Source: Streptosporangium pseudovulgare
GTDB lineage: Bacteria; Actinomycetota; Actinomycetes; Streptosporangiales; Streptosporangiaceae
Direction of reading: 5' to 3'
DNA length: 64,000 bases
Assembly (NCBI RefSeq): GCF_014648055.1
Contig: NZ_BMQJ01000007.1
Span: 125,046-189,045 of the forward strand
Of this stretch, positions 47,682 to 59,700 are shown in pieces. The notes below the pieces were generated by a model. That model was not told the DNA's origin. It searched no databases and worked only from the letters and a program-made list of their open reading frames with translations. Position 1 is the stretch's first letter. Each line of letters opens with the position of its first letter. A program made the translations under genes and the position numbers.

Positions 47682-48854
47682 TCACCGGGGCAGGTCCTTC
47701 CAGGGCACGTCCTTGTCCACGCGGGGCTCCGAGGGCAGGCCCAGCACCCGCTCGGCGACGATGTTGCGCAGGATCTCCGAGGTGCCGCCCTCGATCGAGT
47801 TGCCCTTGGCCCGCAGGTAGCGGTATCCGGGGCCGCGGCCGAAGAAGTCGACGCTCTCGGAGCGGCGGAAGGTCCAGTCGTCGTACTCCAGGCCCTCCTC
47901 ACCGCGCAGCTCCACGTCCAGCGCGCTGAGCGCCTGGTTGAGGGAGGCGAACGAGAGCTTCATGGCCGAGCCCTCCGGGCCGGGCTGTCCGGCCGCGAGC
48001 TGCTCGCGCAGCCGCGCCCCGGCCAGCCGGGTGACCTCCGACTCCACCCACAGCGCGAGCAGCCGCCGGTGCAGGTCGTGGGTGCGCAGCTCCGGGCGGG
48101 ACCGCCAGGTGTCGGCGACCAGGCCGATCATGCCGCCGCCCCGCCGGACCGGCCCGCCGCCGATCGCCACCCGCTCGTTCATGAGCGTGGTGGTCGCGAC
48201 CCGCCAGCCGTCGCCGACGGCGCCGAGCCGCAGGGAGTCGGGGAGCCGCACGCCGGTCAGGAAGACCTCGTTGAACTCCGCCTCGCCGGTGATCTGCCGC
48301 AGCGGCCTGACCTCGACGCCGGGGGCGTGCATGTCGCAGACGAAGTAGGTGAGTCCGCGGTGCTTGGGAACGCCGGGGTCGGTCCGGGCGACGAGGATCG
48401 CCCACCGGGCGTGGTGGGCCCCGGAGGTCCACACCTTCTGCCCGTCCACGACCCACTCGTCGCCGTCGCGGACCGCCCGCGTGGCGAGCGTCGCCAGGTC
48501 GGAGCCGGCGCCGGGCTCGCTGAACAGCTGGCACCAGATCTCCTCGCCCGTCCACAGCGGGCGCAGGAACCGCTCCTGCTGCTCGCGGGTGCCGAACGCC
48601 AGGATCGTCGGCGCCGCCATGCCCAGCCCGATGGCCTGCGTGCCCGGGTCGGGCTGCGGGGTGCCGGCGAGCTCCCGCTCGACGACGTTCTGCAGTTCCC
48701 GGGGGGCGCCGAGCCCGCCGAGCCCCTCGGGGAAGTGGACCCACGCCAGCCCGGCGTCGAACCGGGCCCGCAGGAATCCCGTACGGTCCCCGGGGTCGTG
48801 CCCGGCCAGGAACGCGACGGCGCGCTCCCTGACCGCCTCCTCGTCCAACGTCAC
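47682..48854 (-). CDS. Acyl-CoA dehydrogenase (second gene of the cluster)
   Basis: 390 residues, GTG start with GAAGGGAG. Signatures of the family: CQLFSEPGAGSDLATLATRAVRDGDEWVVDGQKVWTSGAHHARW (FAD-binding), TLMNERVAIGGG, and GGTSEILRNIVAERVLGLP near the C-terminus. It belongs to the steroid/cholesterol-type FadE group or short-chain branch; which acyl-CoA is used cannot be told. It lies between two other dehydrogenases, 55 and 120 bases apart, and is likely co-regulated with them. Confidence 0.92.
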   Translation of the reverse strand: MTLDEEAVRERAVAFLAGHDPGDRTGFLRARFDAGLAWVHFPEGLGGLGAPRELQNVVERELAGTPQPDPGTQAIGLGMAAPTILAFGTREQQERFLRPLWTGEEIWCQLFSEPGAGSDLATLATRAVRDGDEWVVDGQKVWTSGAHHARWAILVARTDPGVPKHRGLTYFVCDMHAPGVEVRPLRQITGEAEFNEVFLTGVRLPDSLRLGAVGDGWRVATTTLMNERVAIGGGPVRRGGGMIGLVADTWRSRPELRTHDLHRRLLALWVESEVTRLAGARLREQLAAGQPGPEGSAMKLSFASLNQALSALDVELRGEEGLEYDDWTFRRSESVDFFGRGPGYRYLRAKGNSIEGGTSEILRNIVAERVLGLPSEPRVDKDVPWKDLPR

Positions 48855-48974
48855 GACGCTCCCTTCGCAGTCACGCGATCACCTCTGCCGCCCGGTGTTC
48901 CGGATGTTCCGGATAGGTTCGGCCCGCGCCCGGAGCCCGGTGACCCGGCGCAGGGGGGCGCGGCCGGCCCCGGG

Positions 48975-50180
<1,206 letters not shown>

Positions 50181-50207
50181 GACTCTCCTCACGGTCTCCA
50201 CGGAGCG

Positions 50208-50223
50208 TACCGACCGGACGGTA
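50208..50223. promoter_or_regulatory. TetR operator-like palindrome before the acyl-CoA dehydrogenase genes
   Basis: TACCGACCGGACGGTA, with arms TACCG and CGGTA, is 13 of 16 bases identical to the site before the TetR gene at 38401-38416. It lies 28 bases from the start of the first dehydrogenase gene, where it can block transcription. It suggests that the TetR protein at 38477 regulates the group. The pairing is inferred from sequence only. Confidence 0.55.
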
Positions 50224-50390
50224 TGGCTGTCGACAAGGAACGGCGGGGTGTCGGCCGCCCGGCCGCCGAAGCGCCCCCTCGGTTGTTCGACCGCCGAAGC
50301 GCTCCCCCGGCCATCCGGCCGCCGGAGTGCCCCCCGGCCGCGGGGGCGGCGAATCGTCCGCGAGGCCCGAAGGCGCCGGGGGTCCGCTTC

Positions 50391-50849
50391 CTACCGGGCC
50401 TTCCGCACGTGGGTGGTGTCGGTGTCGAGGGGGGCGCCGTCGGCACCGGTCGGCGCGATCTCCGGCACGGGGGCGCCGTGCCGGTCGACCAGGACCGAGT
50501 GGGCCTCGCCGGGGGCGAAGGCGTGGCGTTCTCCCCACTGCCGCAGGGTGAGGACGACCGCGAAGAGGTCGCGGCCGGCGTCGGTGAGCACGTACTCCCG
50601 GCGGCGGCCCGACGGGGCGGCGCGCTGGGCGAGGAGCCCGTGGGCGATCAGCCTGCGGAGCCGGTCGGTGAGGATGTTGCGGGCGATGCCGGTGCGCCGC
50701 TGGAACTCGGTGAACGACCGCGCCCCGTCCATCGCGTCACGGATGACGAGAAGGCTCCACCTGTCGCCGACGAGGTCGAGCGCGCGGGCGACCGGGCACT
50801 CGGGGTCGGTCCAGTCGAGGTTCGGGACGCCCGTGGTGGCGAGCGACAT
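50391..50849 (-). CDS. HxlR-family (MarR-like) transcriptional regulator
   Basis: 152 residues from the ATG at 50849 (GGGAGG 5 bases before). The HxlR signature is clear: DPECPVARALDLVGDRWSLLVIRDAMDGARSFTEFQRRTGIARNILTDRLRRLIAHGLL with the Cys at residue 18 (ECPVARA) that can sense oxidants or electrophiles. It diverges from the MFS gene at 50936, which it probably represses through the palindrome at 50896. Confidence 0.93.
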   Translation of the reverse strand: MSLATTGVPNLDWTDPECPVARALDLVGDRWSLLVIRDAMDGARSFTEFQRRTGIARNILTDRLRRLIAHGLLAQRAAPSGRRREYVLTDAGRDLFAVVLTLRQWGERHAFAPGEAHSVLVDRHGAPVPEIAPTGADGAPLDTDTTHVRKAR

Positions 50850-50895
50850 GGCACCTCCCGATGAGTTGCGAATTGAAACCATCATGCCGTACGGT

Positions 50896-50913
50896 CAAAT
50901 TGGTTGCAATTTG
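50896..50913. promoter_or_regulatory. Perfect palindrome in the hxlR-MFS divergent promoter
   Basis: CAAATTG-GTTG-CAATTTG is an 18-bp perfect inverted repeat in an AT-rich gap of 86 bases between the divergent HxlR and MFS genes. A further GTTGCGAATTG copy lies at about 50864-50874. HxlR proteins bind such AT-rich symmetric sites. It is likely the operator for both genes. Confidence 0.6.
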
Positions 50914-50935
50914 CTACTTATTGGATCGGGGTGCG

Positions 50936-52192
50936 ATGAACCCGTGGCGGCGGTCGTTGCTCGCGGTGGTGTGCGGTGTCTCTGTGGCGAGCGTCTACGC
51001 CGCGCAGCCGGTTCTGGGTCCGATGGGACGTGATCTCGGTGTGCCGGCGGAACTCACCGGCTGGATGGTCGCGACCGGCCAGTTCGGCTATCTGGCCGGG
51101 CTGGTGCTGCTGGTGCCGCTCGGCGACGTGGTCGACAGGCGCCGGCTCATCCCCGCGCATCTGGCGATCACCGCGCTGGGGATGATCCTGACGGCCTCGG
51201 CGCCGGCCGCGTGGGTGGCGTTCTCGGGGCTCGCGGTGGCCGGGATGTTCGCGGTCGTGGTGCAGACCACGGTGGCCTACGCCGCGTCGGTCTCGCCGCC
51301 CGCCGAACGCGGGCGGAACATCGGTGTCGTGACCTCGGGCGTCGTGGCCGGCATCCTGGGCGCGCGGATCGTCGCCGGCACGCTCGCCGAGGTGTGGGGC
51401 TGGCGGAGCGTCTACGCCGTGCTCGCGGTGCTGTCGCTCGGGCTCGCGGCCCTCGTCCTCGCCGTGCTGCCGTCAGAGGATCGCCCCGACCGGCCCGCGG
51501 GGGTCGGGCGGGCCGTCGTCTCGCTCGGCGGGCTGTTCGGCCGGCGCGTCTTCCTGACGCGCGGGATCATCGCGTTCTTCCTGTTCGCATCGTTCGGAAC
51601 CCTGTGGAGCGGACTGTCCCTGCCGCTGGCGGACACGCCGTGGCGACTGAGCGAGAGCCGGATCGGGCTGTTCGGCATCGCCGGGCTCGCCGGCGCGCTC
51701 GGCGCGGCCCGCGCGGGACGGTGGGCGGACGCGGGACGGGCGGCCCCGGTCACCGGTCTCGCGCTCACCCTGCTCATCGTCTCGTGGGCGGCGATCGCGC
51801 AGCTGCCATGGTCACTGTGGATCCTCGTCGCCGGAATCGTGGTCCTCGACTTCGCGGTCCAGGCCGTGCACGTGAGCAGCCAGCACCTGCTCACCGCCGC
51901 GCATCCGGATCGCACCAGCGGCGTCATCGGCGGCTACATGGTCTTCTACTCGCTCGGCTCCGCCCTCGGCGCGGCGACGACCACCGCCGTCTTCGCCGCC
52001 CACGGCTGGGCGGGTTCCAGCCTCCTCGGGTCCGGATTCGCGGCCTGCGCGCTGGCCGTCTGGGCGGCCGACCGGCGAGCGCCCCTCGGCCGAAGGGGCC
52101 GGCCGCTCACCGGGGACGCCGCCCCGCCTCCGAAGTGGTCGTCCGGCAACCGGGCCGAGTGGACCTTCCGGGCCGCGCGCCGCCGGCCGTAG
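50936..52192 (+). CDS. MFS transporter, HxlR-controlled
   Basis: 418 residues with about 12 helices. MNPWRRSLLAVVCGVSVASVYAAQPVLGPMGRDLGVP, then GDVVDRRRLIPAHLAI as the A-motif. It is similar to YnfM/YdhP-like drug or nucleoside exporters of the DHA1 type. The C-terminal 50 residues are polar. It is 10 bases upstream of the GNAT gene on the same strand and diverges from hxlR; such pairs often respond to toxic small molecules. Confidence 0.9.
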   Translation: MNPWRRSLLAVVCGVSVASVYAAQPVLGPMGRDLGVPAELTGWMVATGQFGYLAGLVLLVPLGDVVDRRRLIPAHLAITALGMILTASAPAAWVAFSGLAVAGMFAVVVQTTVAYAASVSPPAERGRNIGVVTSGVVAGILGARIVAGTLAEVWGWRSVYAVLAVLSLGLAALVLAVLPSEDRPDRPAGVGRAVVSLGGLFGRRVFLTRGIIAFFLFASFGTLWSGLSLPLADTPWRLSESRIGLFGIAGLAGALGAARAGRWADAGRAAPVTGLALTLLIVSWAAIAQLPWSLWILVAGIVVLDFAVQAVHVSSQHLLTAAHPDRTSGVIGGYMVFYSLGSALGAATTTAVFAAHGWAGSSLLGSGFAACALAVWAADRRAPLGRRGRPLTGDAAPPPKWSSGNRAEWTFRAARRRP

Positions 52193-52202
52193 GGTCGCCG
52201 CC

Positions 52203-52784
52203 ATGACCGCGAAGATGCCCGACCCGCTCGTCCTCGAAGGCGCCGCCGTACGGCTGGAGCCGCTGACCGCCGGCCACGTCCCCGACCTGTTCGCGGCGGG
52301 CGGCGGCGACGAGGAGGTGTGGCGCTGGCTCCCGTCCGCCGCGCCGCGCGCCGAGGCCGAGCTGGCCCGCCTCGCCGACGCGCTGATCGGCGACCCGGGG
52401 CACGTGCCGTTCGCGGTGGTCCACCGGGAGAGCGGCCGCGCGGTCGGCTGGACCTGCTACATCGACGTCCCCGGCTTCGACTCCAGCATCGAGATCGGCT
52501 GGACCTGGTACGGCAGGGCCGTGTGGCGCTCGGCGGTGAACACCTCCTGCAAGATCCTGCTGATCGACCACGCCTTCGACCACCTGGGCGTGAACCGCGT
52601 CCTGCTCAAGACCGACATCCTCAACACCCGCTCCCAGGCGGCGATCCGGCGCATCGGCGGCGTCCCTGAGGGCGTGCTGCGCCGCCACCGCCGCCGTCCG
52701 GACGGCACCTGGCGCGACACCGCCTACTTCGGCATCCTCGACGACGAGTGGCCCGCCCACCGCGCCCGCCTGCTGGCACGCTGA
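52203..52784 (+). CDS. GNAT acetyltransferase, RimJ/RimL-like
   Basis: 193 residues. VVHRESGRAVGWTCYIDVPGFDSSIEIGWTWYGRAVWRSAVNTSCKILLIDHAFDHLGVNRVLLKTDILNTRSQAAIRRIG has the acetyl-CoA-binding and the RimJ/L-type strand-helix pattern. It probably acetylates an N-terminus or a small amine. It begins 10 bases after the MFS stop and may be a resistance partner of the pump. Confidence 0.88.
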   Translation: MTAKMPDPLVLEGAAVRLEPLTAGHVPDLFAAGGGDEEVWRWLPSAAPRAEAELARLADALIGDPGHVPFAVVHRESGRAVGWTCYIDVPGFDSSIEIGWTWYGRAVWRSAVNTSCKILLIDHAFDHLGVNRVLLKTDILNTRSQAAIRRIGGVPEGVLRRHRRRPDGTWRDTAYFGILDDEWPAHRARLLAR

Positions 52785-52839
52785 GACCCGGCTCCGCCTC
52801 CTACGGGCCCCGCGCGGCCCGGGACCGGGAAGGCCCGGG

Positions 52840-53544
52840 TCAGGGGCGGCCGGGTTCGGAGGCGGCCGGAGGTGGGCCCAGCATGCCCGCCAGCACCTCC
52901 CTGACGCCCAGGCGCAGGTCGTCGAGGGTGGGTTCGGCCCCGGCCCCGGCGATGGCGTCGAACATCACTCCTTCGCCGTAGGCGACCATCTGGCGGCCGT
53001 GCCGTACCGGGTCGGGGGATCCGGCGGCGGTGAGGACCGCGACGGCCAGCGTGCGGAAGCGCTGTCCCGTCTCGTCGTAGATCTTGCGCAGTTCTGGGCG
53101 GCGGGTGGCCTCCAGCGCCAGCTCGTAGCGGGCGACCGTGCGGCGGCGGTCGACGGTGAGCTGCGCCCACAGGGCCCGCGCGGTCATCTCGGCGAGCGTC
53201 TCGGGCGTGACCGGCCCGGCGCTCCCCCCGGGCGGCGCGTGTTCCACGGCCTCCGAGCCCGGAGCGGCGGATTCCGCCTCCGAGCCCGGAGCGGCGGGTT
53301 CCGTCCCGGTCGCGGCGGGTTCGGTGGCGCCGAGGAGCGGCTCGAAGACCGCGCCCTCGATCTCGGCCAGCCGCTCCAGGGCCAGTTCCAGCAACGCCGA
53401 GCGGGTGCGCGCGAGGTTGGAGGTCGAGCCGGGCGGCAGCCCCGCCTCCTCGTCCACCGCCCGGTGGGTCAGGCCGCGCATGCCCCGCTCGGCCAGCAGG
53501 GTGATGGCGGCCTCCGCGACGACCCGGGCCCGTTCCGACTTCAT
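52840..53544 (-). CDS. TetR family transcriptional regulator
   Basis: 234 residues. HTH in RARVVAEAAITLLAERGMRGLTHRAVDEEAGLPPGSTSNLARTRSALLEL. It has a low-complexity insert (ATEPAATGTEPAAPGSEAESAAPGSE) near 76-110 between the DNA-binding and ligand domains, which is unusual. The ATG lies next to a 14-bp palindrome (53553-53566), the probable operator. Target genes may lie to the right, or the gene may regulate only itself. Confidence 0.9.
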   Translation of the reverse strand: MKSERARVVAEAAITLLAERGMRGLTHRAVDEEAGLPPGSTSNLARTRSALLELALERLAEIEGAVFEPLLGATEPAATGTEPAAPGSEAESAAPGSEAVEHAPPGGSAGPVTPETLAEMTARALWAQLTVDRRRTVARYELALEATRRPELRKIYDETGQRFRTLAVAVLTAAGSPDPVRHGRQMVAYGEGVMFDAIAGAGAEPTLDDLRLGVREVLAGMLGPPPAASEPGRP

Positions 53545-53552
53545 GCGACGAG

Positions 53553-53566
53553 ACTACATGTGTAGT
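53553..53566. promoter_or_regulatory. TetR operator-like palindrome
   Basis: ACTACATGTGTAGT is a perfect 14-bp palindrome 9 bases upstream of the TetR start. Its position over the 5' leader suggests autorepression. No other copy is seen nearby. Confidence 0.6.
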
Positions 53567-53679
53567 GAAGCCGCGTTCACCCACCGGGAGCCCCGGCGAC
53601 CGCGCCACGTCCGAGCCACGACCGCGCCGGCTCCGGCGCCGGGTGCATCCCGCCCGCGCCGCCGGAGCCGGAGGAATGA

Positions 53680-53713
53680 CGGGCCCCGGCACACCGTGGT
53701 GCGCCGGGGCCCG
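53680..53713. terminator. Hairpin between the TetR and RHS genes
   Basis: CGGGCCCCGGC (53680-53690) pairs with GCCGGGGCCCG (53703-53713) around a 12-base segment that itself can fold. It sits about 57 bases past the RHS stop on the minus strand and may work with the next hairpin as a tandem terminator. Confidence 0.6.
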
Positions 53714-53725
53714 CCGCCGTCCGCG

Positions 53726-53763
53726 CCGGTCACCCACCGGTCATCGGACCGGTGGGTGACCGG
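53726..53763 (-). terminator. Terminator of the RHS gene
   Basis: A perfect 16-base stem (53726-53741 with 53748-53763) with a 6-base loop lies only 7 bases beyond the stop codon of the RHS gene. It is a strong rho-independent-type hairpin without a T-tract, as is common in actinomycetes. Confidence 0.8.
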
Positions 53764-53769
53764 CCGGGA

Positions 53770-56700
53770 TCACCCTCCCCCCGCCAGACGGATGATGTGC
53801 ATGAAGAGGCTGTCCAGGTCGCCCTCGTTGATGAACTTGGTCGACCGGGCCGCCGTCTCGGCGATGATGCCCGTCCGCGTCGAGGGCGGGTCCAACTCCG
53901 CCGGCTTGTAGTCCTGCCGCATGGCCTGACCCGACCCCGAGGGCCGCACCATGCCCGCGGGCGGCTGCCCTTCGGGGTACATCTTCCCGTTGCGGTAGAC
54001 GCTGACGGATTTCGACGGCTGCCTGCTCCCGTCGATGCGGTAGTAGCTCCCGTCCCTGACCGGCGAGCGTTGCGCCTTGGGCGGGGACTGCCGTTGGACC
54101 GCCTTGCGGCTGGTCGGACGGTGGGCGGGCCGCTGCCGGGCAGGCTTGGCCGGGGCCCTGCTCACGCGCCTGCTGCGCGCCTTGGCCGCCGCCGCCTTGG
54201 CCCGCTTGGCCGCCGCCCGGCGGGCGGCCGCCGCCGCTCTTCGCTTGGCCGCCGCGGCGGCCGCCTTCCTGGCCTTCTCGGCCGCTCGTTTCTTCGCCGC
54301 CTGCGCGGCCTTCTTCTTCGCCAGCTCCGCGGCCTTCTTCTTCGCCAGTTCCGCGGCCTTCTTCTTGGCGAGCGCGGCGGCCCGCCGCTTGGCCAGCGCG
54401 ATGGCCGCCCGCCGGGCCGCCGCCTGGGCCGCCCGCCTGGCGGCCGCCTGAGCGAGCTTCCTGGCCAGGGCGCGCGCCGCGATCCTGGCCGCGATGCCGA
54501 CGACGATCCAGACCAGCTGCCCGTCGGGGTCGCTCATCGTGACGGGGCTGTTGTTGGCGTAGGCGTAGGCGTTGAGCTGCTGGGGGTCCTCCTCGTCGAT
54601 GACCGGGTCGACGGACAGGAACCGGCCGTTCACGGGGTCGTACTCGCGGGCGCCGAGCTGGACGAGCCCGGTCGACGCGTCCCGCACGCCTCCCACGAAT
54701 CCCCGCTGGCCGGGCCACCACGGCGGTGCCGTGCCACGGTCCTCACCGAACGGCGTCGTCCTGCGGACGGCCACGTCTCCGGTGCCGCCGTTGACCGCCG
54801 CCTGCGCGGTGCCCTGGTGGTCGGACGCCAGGAAGTACACCCTGTTGTCCGGGGTCCGCACGGCGATCGTCTCGTCGCCGATGGTGTAGTAGCGGGTGCA
54901 CTCGACGACGTCCTTGGCGAGGTCGAGCCGCAGCTCCATGTCGTCGATGTAGAGCGTCGAGTCCGTCGGCGTCTTGCGGAGCAGCCGCTCGCCGTCGGCG
55001 TCGTACACGAACGACGTGGTCTTCCCCGCCTCGGTCACCGATTCGAGGTTGCCCTCGGCGTCCCAGACCAGGGTCTGGTCGGCCGCCCCGACCTTGCGCC
55101 GGGTCGTGTTCCCGGCCTCGTCGTAGGCGAAGACGTCCGTGCCGGCCGTCAGGAGGGCGTGCGGCCGCGCCTCACCCGCGGCGGGGTAGGTGTAGGAGCG
55201 GACGGACTCCGCGCGCCCGCCGAACGCGTGCCGCGTCTCCTTCGTCCTGTTGCCGGTGGAGTCGTAGGCGTAGCTGGTCGCGTACGGCGCCACGCCTCCG
55301 ATCGTGTCCGACCGCGGGCCGCCGCCCGCGCAGTCGTCGGTGGCCGTCCACGCCGCGGTCAGGCGGCGCAGGTGGTCGTAGGTGAAGCACTGGGTGTCCC
55401 TGGACCGGCCGCCGTCCATGTCCGCGATTTTGGTGATGTTCCCGGCCGGGTCGTAGGTGTAGTTGAGGTCCAGGTCGGGCGCCGGGGCCGACTCGCGGTC
55501 CAGCCGGGTCCGGGTCAGCCGCCGGGTGCTCTCGTCGTGGGTGTAGGTGAGCCAGCTCTTCTTCCCGCCGCTGTTCAGCTCGTACTGCAGGGTCTCACCC
55601 AGCTTGGAGTAGCGGGTGGCCGTGACGTACGACGACAGGCCGCTGACGGTGACCGGCTGACTGAGCCCGTCGTAGGTGTAGACGACCGACTCCTCCGCCA
55701 GCCCGCCCGCGGCGGGGAAGCTGACGGACTGCACCTGGTCGTCGAGGGTGTAGCGGCTGTTGAGCACGTACGACCCGGCCAGCTTGCCTTCTCTGGCGGG
55801 GACGGTGACGGTCTGCCGCAGGGTGCGGTACTCGGCGTCGATCGCGTTGATCTCCGCCTTGTACGCCTGGCCGCCGACGTAGCGGATGCTGGCGTTCATG
55901 TGCCCCTTGGCCAGCGCGTCGTACTTCCACTCCGCGAGCAGCGGGCCGGTCGTGGAGCCCTCGTGGAGCTCGCGCTTGCGTCCCAGCGCGTCGTGGACGT
56001 ACGCCAGGGTCCGGCCCCGGGCGTCGGTGGAGGTGACGACCTCGTCGACGTCGTTGTAGGTGAACGTCGTGACGCCCTTGTCGGGGTCCTCGGTCCTGAT
56101 CTCCCTGCCCCGCAGGTCGTAGGTGTGCCGCCACACGTTGCCCGCGTGGTCGGTCACGGTGGACAGCCGGTCCGACGTGTCGTAGGTGTACCTGGTCGCC
56201 TCGTAGTCGCCGGTGGGCGTGGCCCCCTTGTACTGCCGCAGTTCGACGAGCCGGCCCTCGGCGTCGCCGATGCGGGTGACGGCGGTGCCCCCGGCGGGAG
56301 CGGTGATGTGCATCCGGTCGCCGCGGTAGGTGGCGGCGGCCCGCCACTTCTCCACGCCCTTGACCCGGAAGGCCTGGACGGACACCTCCCCGGTCCCGTC
56401 GTAGGAGGTGACGATCTGGCTGGGGACGGCCGTGTCGGCCACCCCCAGCAGCTCGGTGGACGGCTCGCCGGGGCTGAAGTAGCCGCTGTTGGACTTGGCC
56501 ACCTCGCCGAGCGAGTTGTGGAAGGTGTCGGTGATCGTGCGCCCGTCGCGCAGCGCGGGATCCTGCGCCTGGTCGTCCCGGGGCGCCGGCTCCTGGGTCT
56601 GCCGGGGGCGCAGCAGGCCGTCGAGCAGCTCGTGGCTGACGGTGTAGCCGCCGTCCGCCCGCAGGGTCTTCGTGGTGACGACGTTGGGGCCGTCGTTACG

Positions 56701-59700
56701 CGTCAGGTACGAGTACTCGGTGCTGGGCGACTGGCCGGCCTCCTTGCTGCGGTCGCCCTGCCACACCTTGACGAGGCGGCCGAGCGCGTCGTGCTCCAGG
56801 TCGACGCGCCGGTTGTTGGCGTCGATCTCGGTGACGACCTCGCCCCAGGCCGGCTCGATGAGGGTGCGTTCCACGTGACCGAGCGGGTTGGTCTCCGTGA
56901 CCTCAGTCGCCGGCGCGCCGGAGGTCGGCGTGTAGGTGGTGACGACCTTGGTGCCGGCCGCGTCGGTCTCGCTGGTCATCCGCCCGTAGGCGTCGTAGGT
57001 CTTGACCGACTCGGTGACGGCCGAGCCGTCCCCGGCCACGGACTGGACGGCGGTGACGTCGCCCTTGACGGGCGCCTGGCCGTACGGCCCGCCGTCGAAC
57101 TGCATCCGCTCGTCGGAGATCACGTCGGCGGCGGCCAGTTTCGACACGCCGGCGCCGCATCCCGCGGCGACCTTGTGGATCCTGCTGGTGTAGTCCAGCA
57201 GCCACGCCGTGGTGTTGCGGGCGTAGGTGTAGCGGGTGCACTGGTCGTCGTCACCGGTGTCCAGGTCGCCCTTCTCGTCGACCTGGGTGAGCATGCCCTG
57301 GGTGTCGTAGGCGCGTTCCTCGGCGGTGCGCCGCCACTTCCCGCCCTCCAGCGCGGTGCGGGTCACCATGGATTTCGGTTCGACGATGTGGGCGAGCTTG
57401 GTGACGCCGCCCTGGGTGGACTCGGCCGTCTTGAGCGACCACGGCTCCTCCGCCGTGGCGGTCGCGATCTCCCCGCCGTCGCCCTCGTAGAGGATCTCCT
57501 CGCGCTCGAACCCGGCGAACTGGTCGAGGTCGTCCAGCTTGCCGCCCTCGGAGTCCACGACCTGCGCCCGGCGCTTGGAACCGTCGGCCTGGCGGTCGCC
57601 GTCCATGCCGCGGAAGTACCTGAACTCGGTGAGCGTCCGCTTGGTGTCCTGCCCGTCGCCGCCGCGGACCCTGACCCTGCCGAACCCGCGCCACTCCGAC
57701 CAGGTGCGGTGCTCGGGCTTCACCAGGATGTTGTCGGCGTAGTGCCAGGCGGCGCCGTCGAGGTACTCGTAGTCGGTGACGACCGGCGGTGACTGCGCGA
57801 CCCGGTCGATCTCCAGCGTCCGCGTCACGACGTACTTGTGGAACCAGTCGGTGACCTCGCCCTCGTCCGGCGGCGCCCACCGCTGGGGGAAGCAGAGCCG
57901 GCCGTTGCGGTCGGCGGCCGGCGCGTCTCCCGGCTTGCAGTCGGCGGGGCCGTACTCGACCCGGAGTTCCCCGCCGCTCTCGTTGTTCACCGACCGGACC
58001 CGCCACTTGACGAGCGGCGCGCGGCCCTCGTCGGAATCCACCCTGTTCGGCAGCTGGACGCCGACGAACGTGACCTTCGGCAGGGTGACGGTGCCGCCCA
58101 CGTGGCCGCTCTGCTGGATGGACGCCAGCCACAGCGAGGGGCTGAGGCCGTCACCCGTCGCGGGGAAGGAGTGCGTCAGCGTCCAGGAGTCGACGTCGCA
58201 GTACGGCTTGCCCGAGCACTTGGCCGTGTCGGGGTTGAGCACCTGGGTGGTGACCTTCGCCAGGCGCAGGCGGGTGAAGAACGTCGGCGACAGCCGGTTG
58301 GTGCACTTCTCCCCCGAGCCGCAGATCTGGTCGAAGGGGACGTCGGGCCAGTGGCTCGCCGTCTCCTTCTTGAGCTGGTCGGCGGCGCAGGTGACCGTCC
58401 CGCCGGGCACGCAGCGTTCGGCGACGTCGAAGACGACGCGGGCCGCGGGCGACCGGGTGAACAGCTCGCCCCGCAGGTAGCCGTAGTCGATCCGCTTGAG
58501 GTATCCGCCGCGCACGTACTCCGTGCCCAGCTCGGGCTTCATGTTCCGCCCGTAGTGGTTCTTCTCGGCCCCGTACCAGTAGGTGGTGGCGTTGCCGTGC
58601 GTGTCGACGGCGAGGTCGAGGTTCCACCGGTAGGCCTGCTGGCACCAGGAGGACGCCGCGTCGCTCTTGTGGCAGGGCTCGCCGCTGTTGTTGCCGAACA
58701 CCGGCACCGTCCACGTCGACCCGGTCTCCGGCTTGCCCGTGGCCCAGCCGGGCAGGCGGTTCAGGCCGAAGGTGTACTGGGTGCCGTCGTCGGTGGTGAC
58801 GCGCCAGTACTCACCGTTGTCGTCGCCGTTGGCGGCGCCCGTGAGGTACTCGACGCGCGTCCCGTCGTCGCGCCTGGGCCGCCACTGCTTGGTCGTGGCG
58901 TCCTTGACCAGTTCGACGGCCGAGTTGCCGAGGGCCAGTGTCGCGTTCTCCTGGTCCCAGCACAGGTCGCCGGTCTTCTTGCCGTCGATCATGCACGACT
59001 TGTAGCGGCGTTCGATGTAGCCGCCGGGGTTCAGCTCGAACCCCTCGCCCGCCCAGGACGGCTGGTTGTTCGTCGAGACGGTACGGCCGTCCACGCTCTG
59101 GGAGCTGTAGACGAGCGACATGTCGGGCTCATCACCGCCCAGCGCGGGTGGCGCCCGCAGGCCGTAGTCCCAGGTGAAGTCACCCGACTGCGTGCCGACG
59201 CTCCAGTTCGACGAGGGGGCGAGCGAGGTGGCCGCGTGGTCGCCCGACGGCCCGGAGGGCGCCGCCTGCAGCGCGTACAGCGCCGGCAGGTCGACGTCGG
59301 CGGCCAGCGTGCCGCTCTTCGCGTCGTTGTCGGACGGCACGGGTTCGGGTCGCGGGCAGGCGGCCGCGGCGGCCGGCGCGGCCGGGGCTGTCAGGGCGCA
59401 CTCGTCCAGCCGTACCAGCCGCAACCTGGCGCCGTAGTCGCCGCCGAAGGCGTACCGGAAGCCGGAGTAGTCGATCTCCAGCCGGGTGCGTCCCCTCGCG
59501 ACCGCCAGCCCCTGCCCCGCCGTCACCCGCAGGGCGAGACCGAGCAGTCCGGACGGCGCGGTGTCGAGCAGTTCGACGCGGACCCTGTCGGGGGTGGCCG
59601 CCGCCGCGGCCTCCTTGCCGTCCTTGGCGTCCTTGGCTTCCTTGCCGCCCTTGTCGTTCCCGTCGTCTGCGGCCTTGGTGGACTCGGCGGACTCGGCGGG

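Noticed and set aside
53752-57792. A 1346-codon plus-strand frame opposite the RHS gene
   Set aside because: It mirrors the RHS repeats on the other strand, carries no domain and lacks a ribosome binding site.
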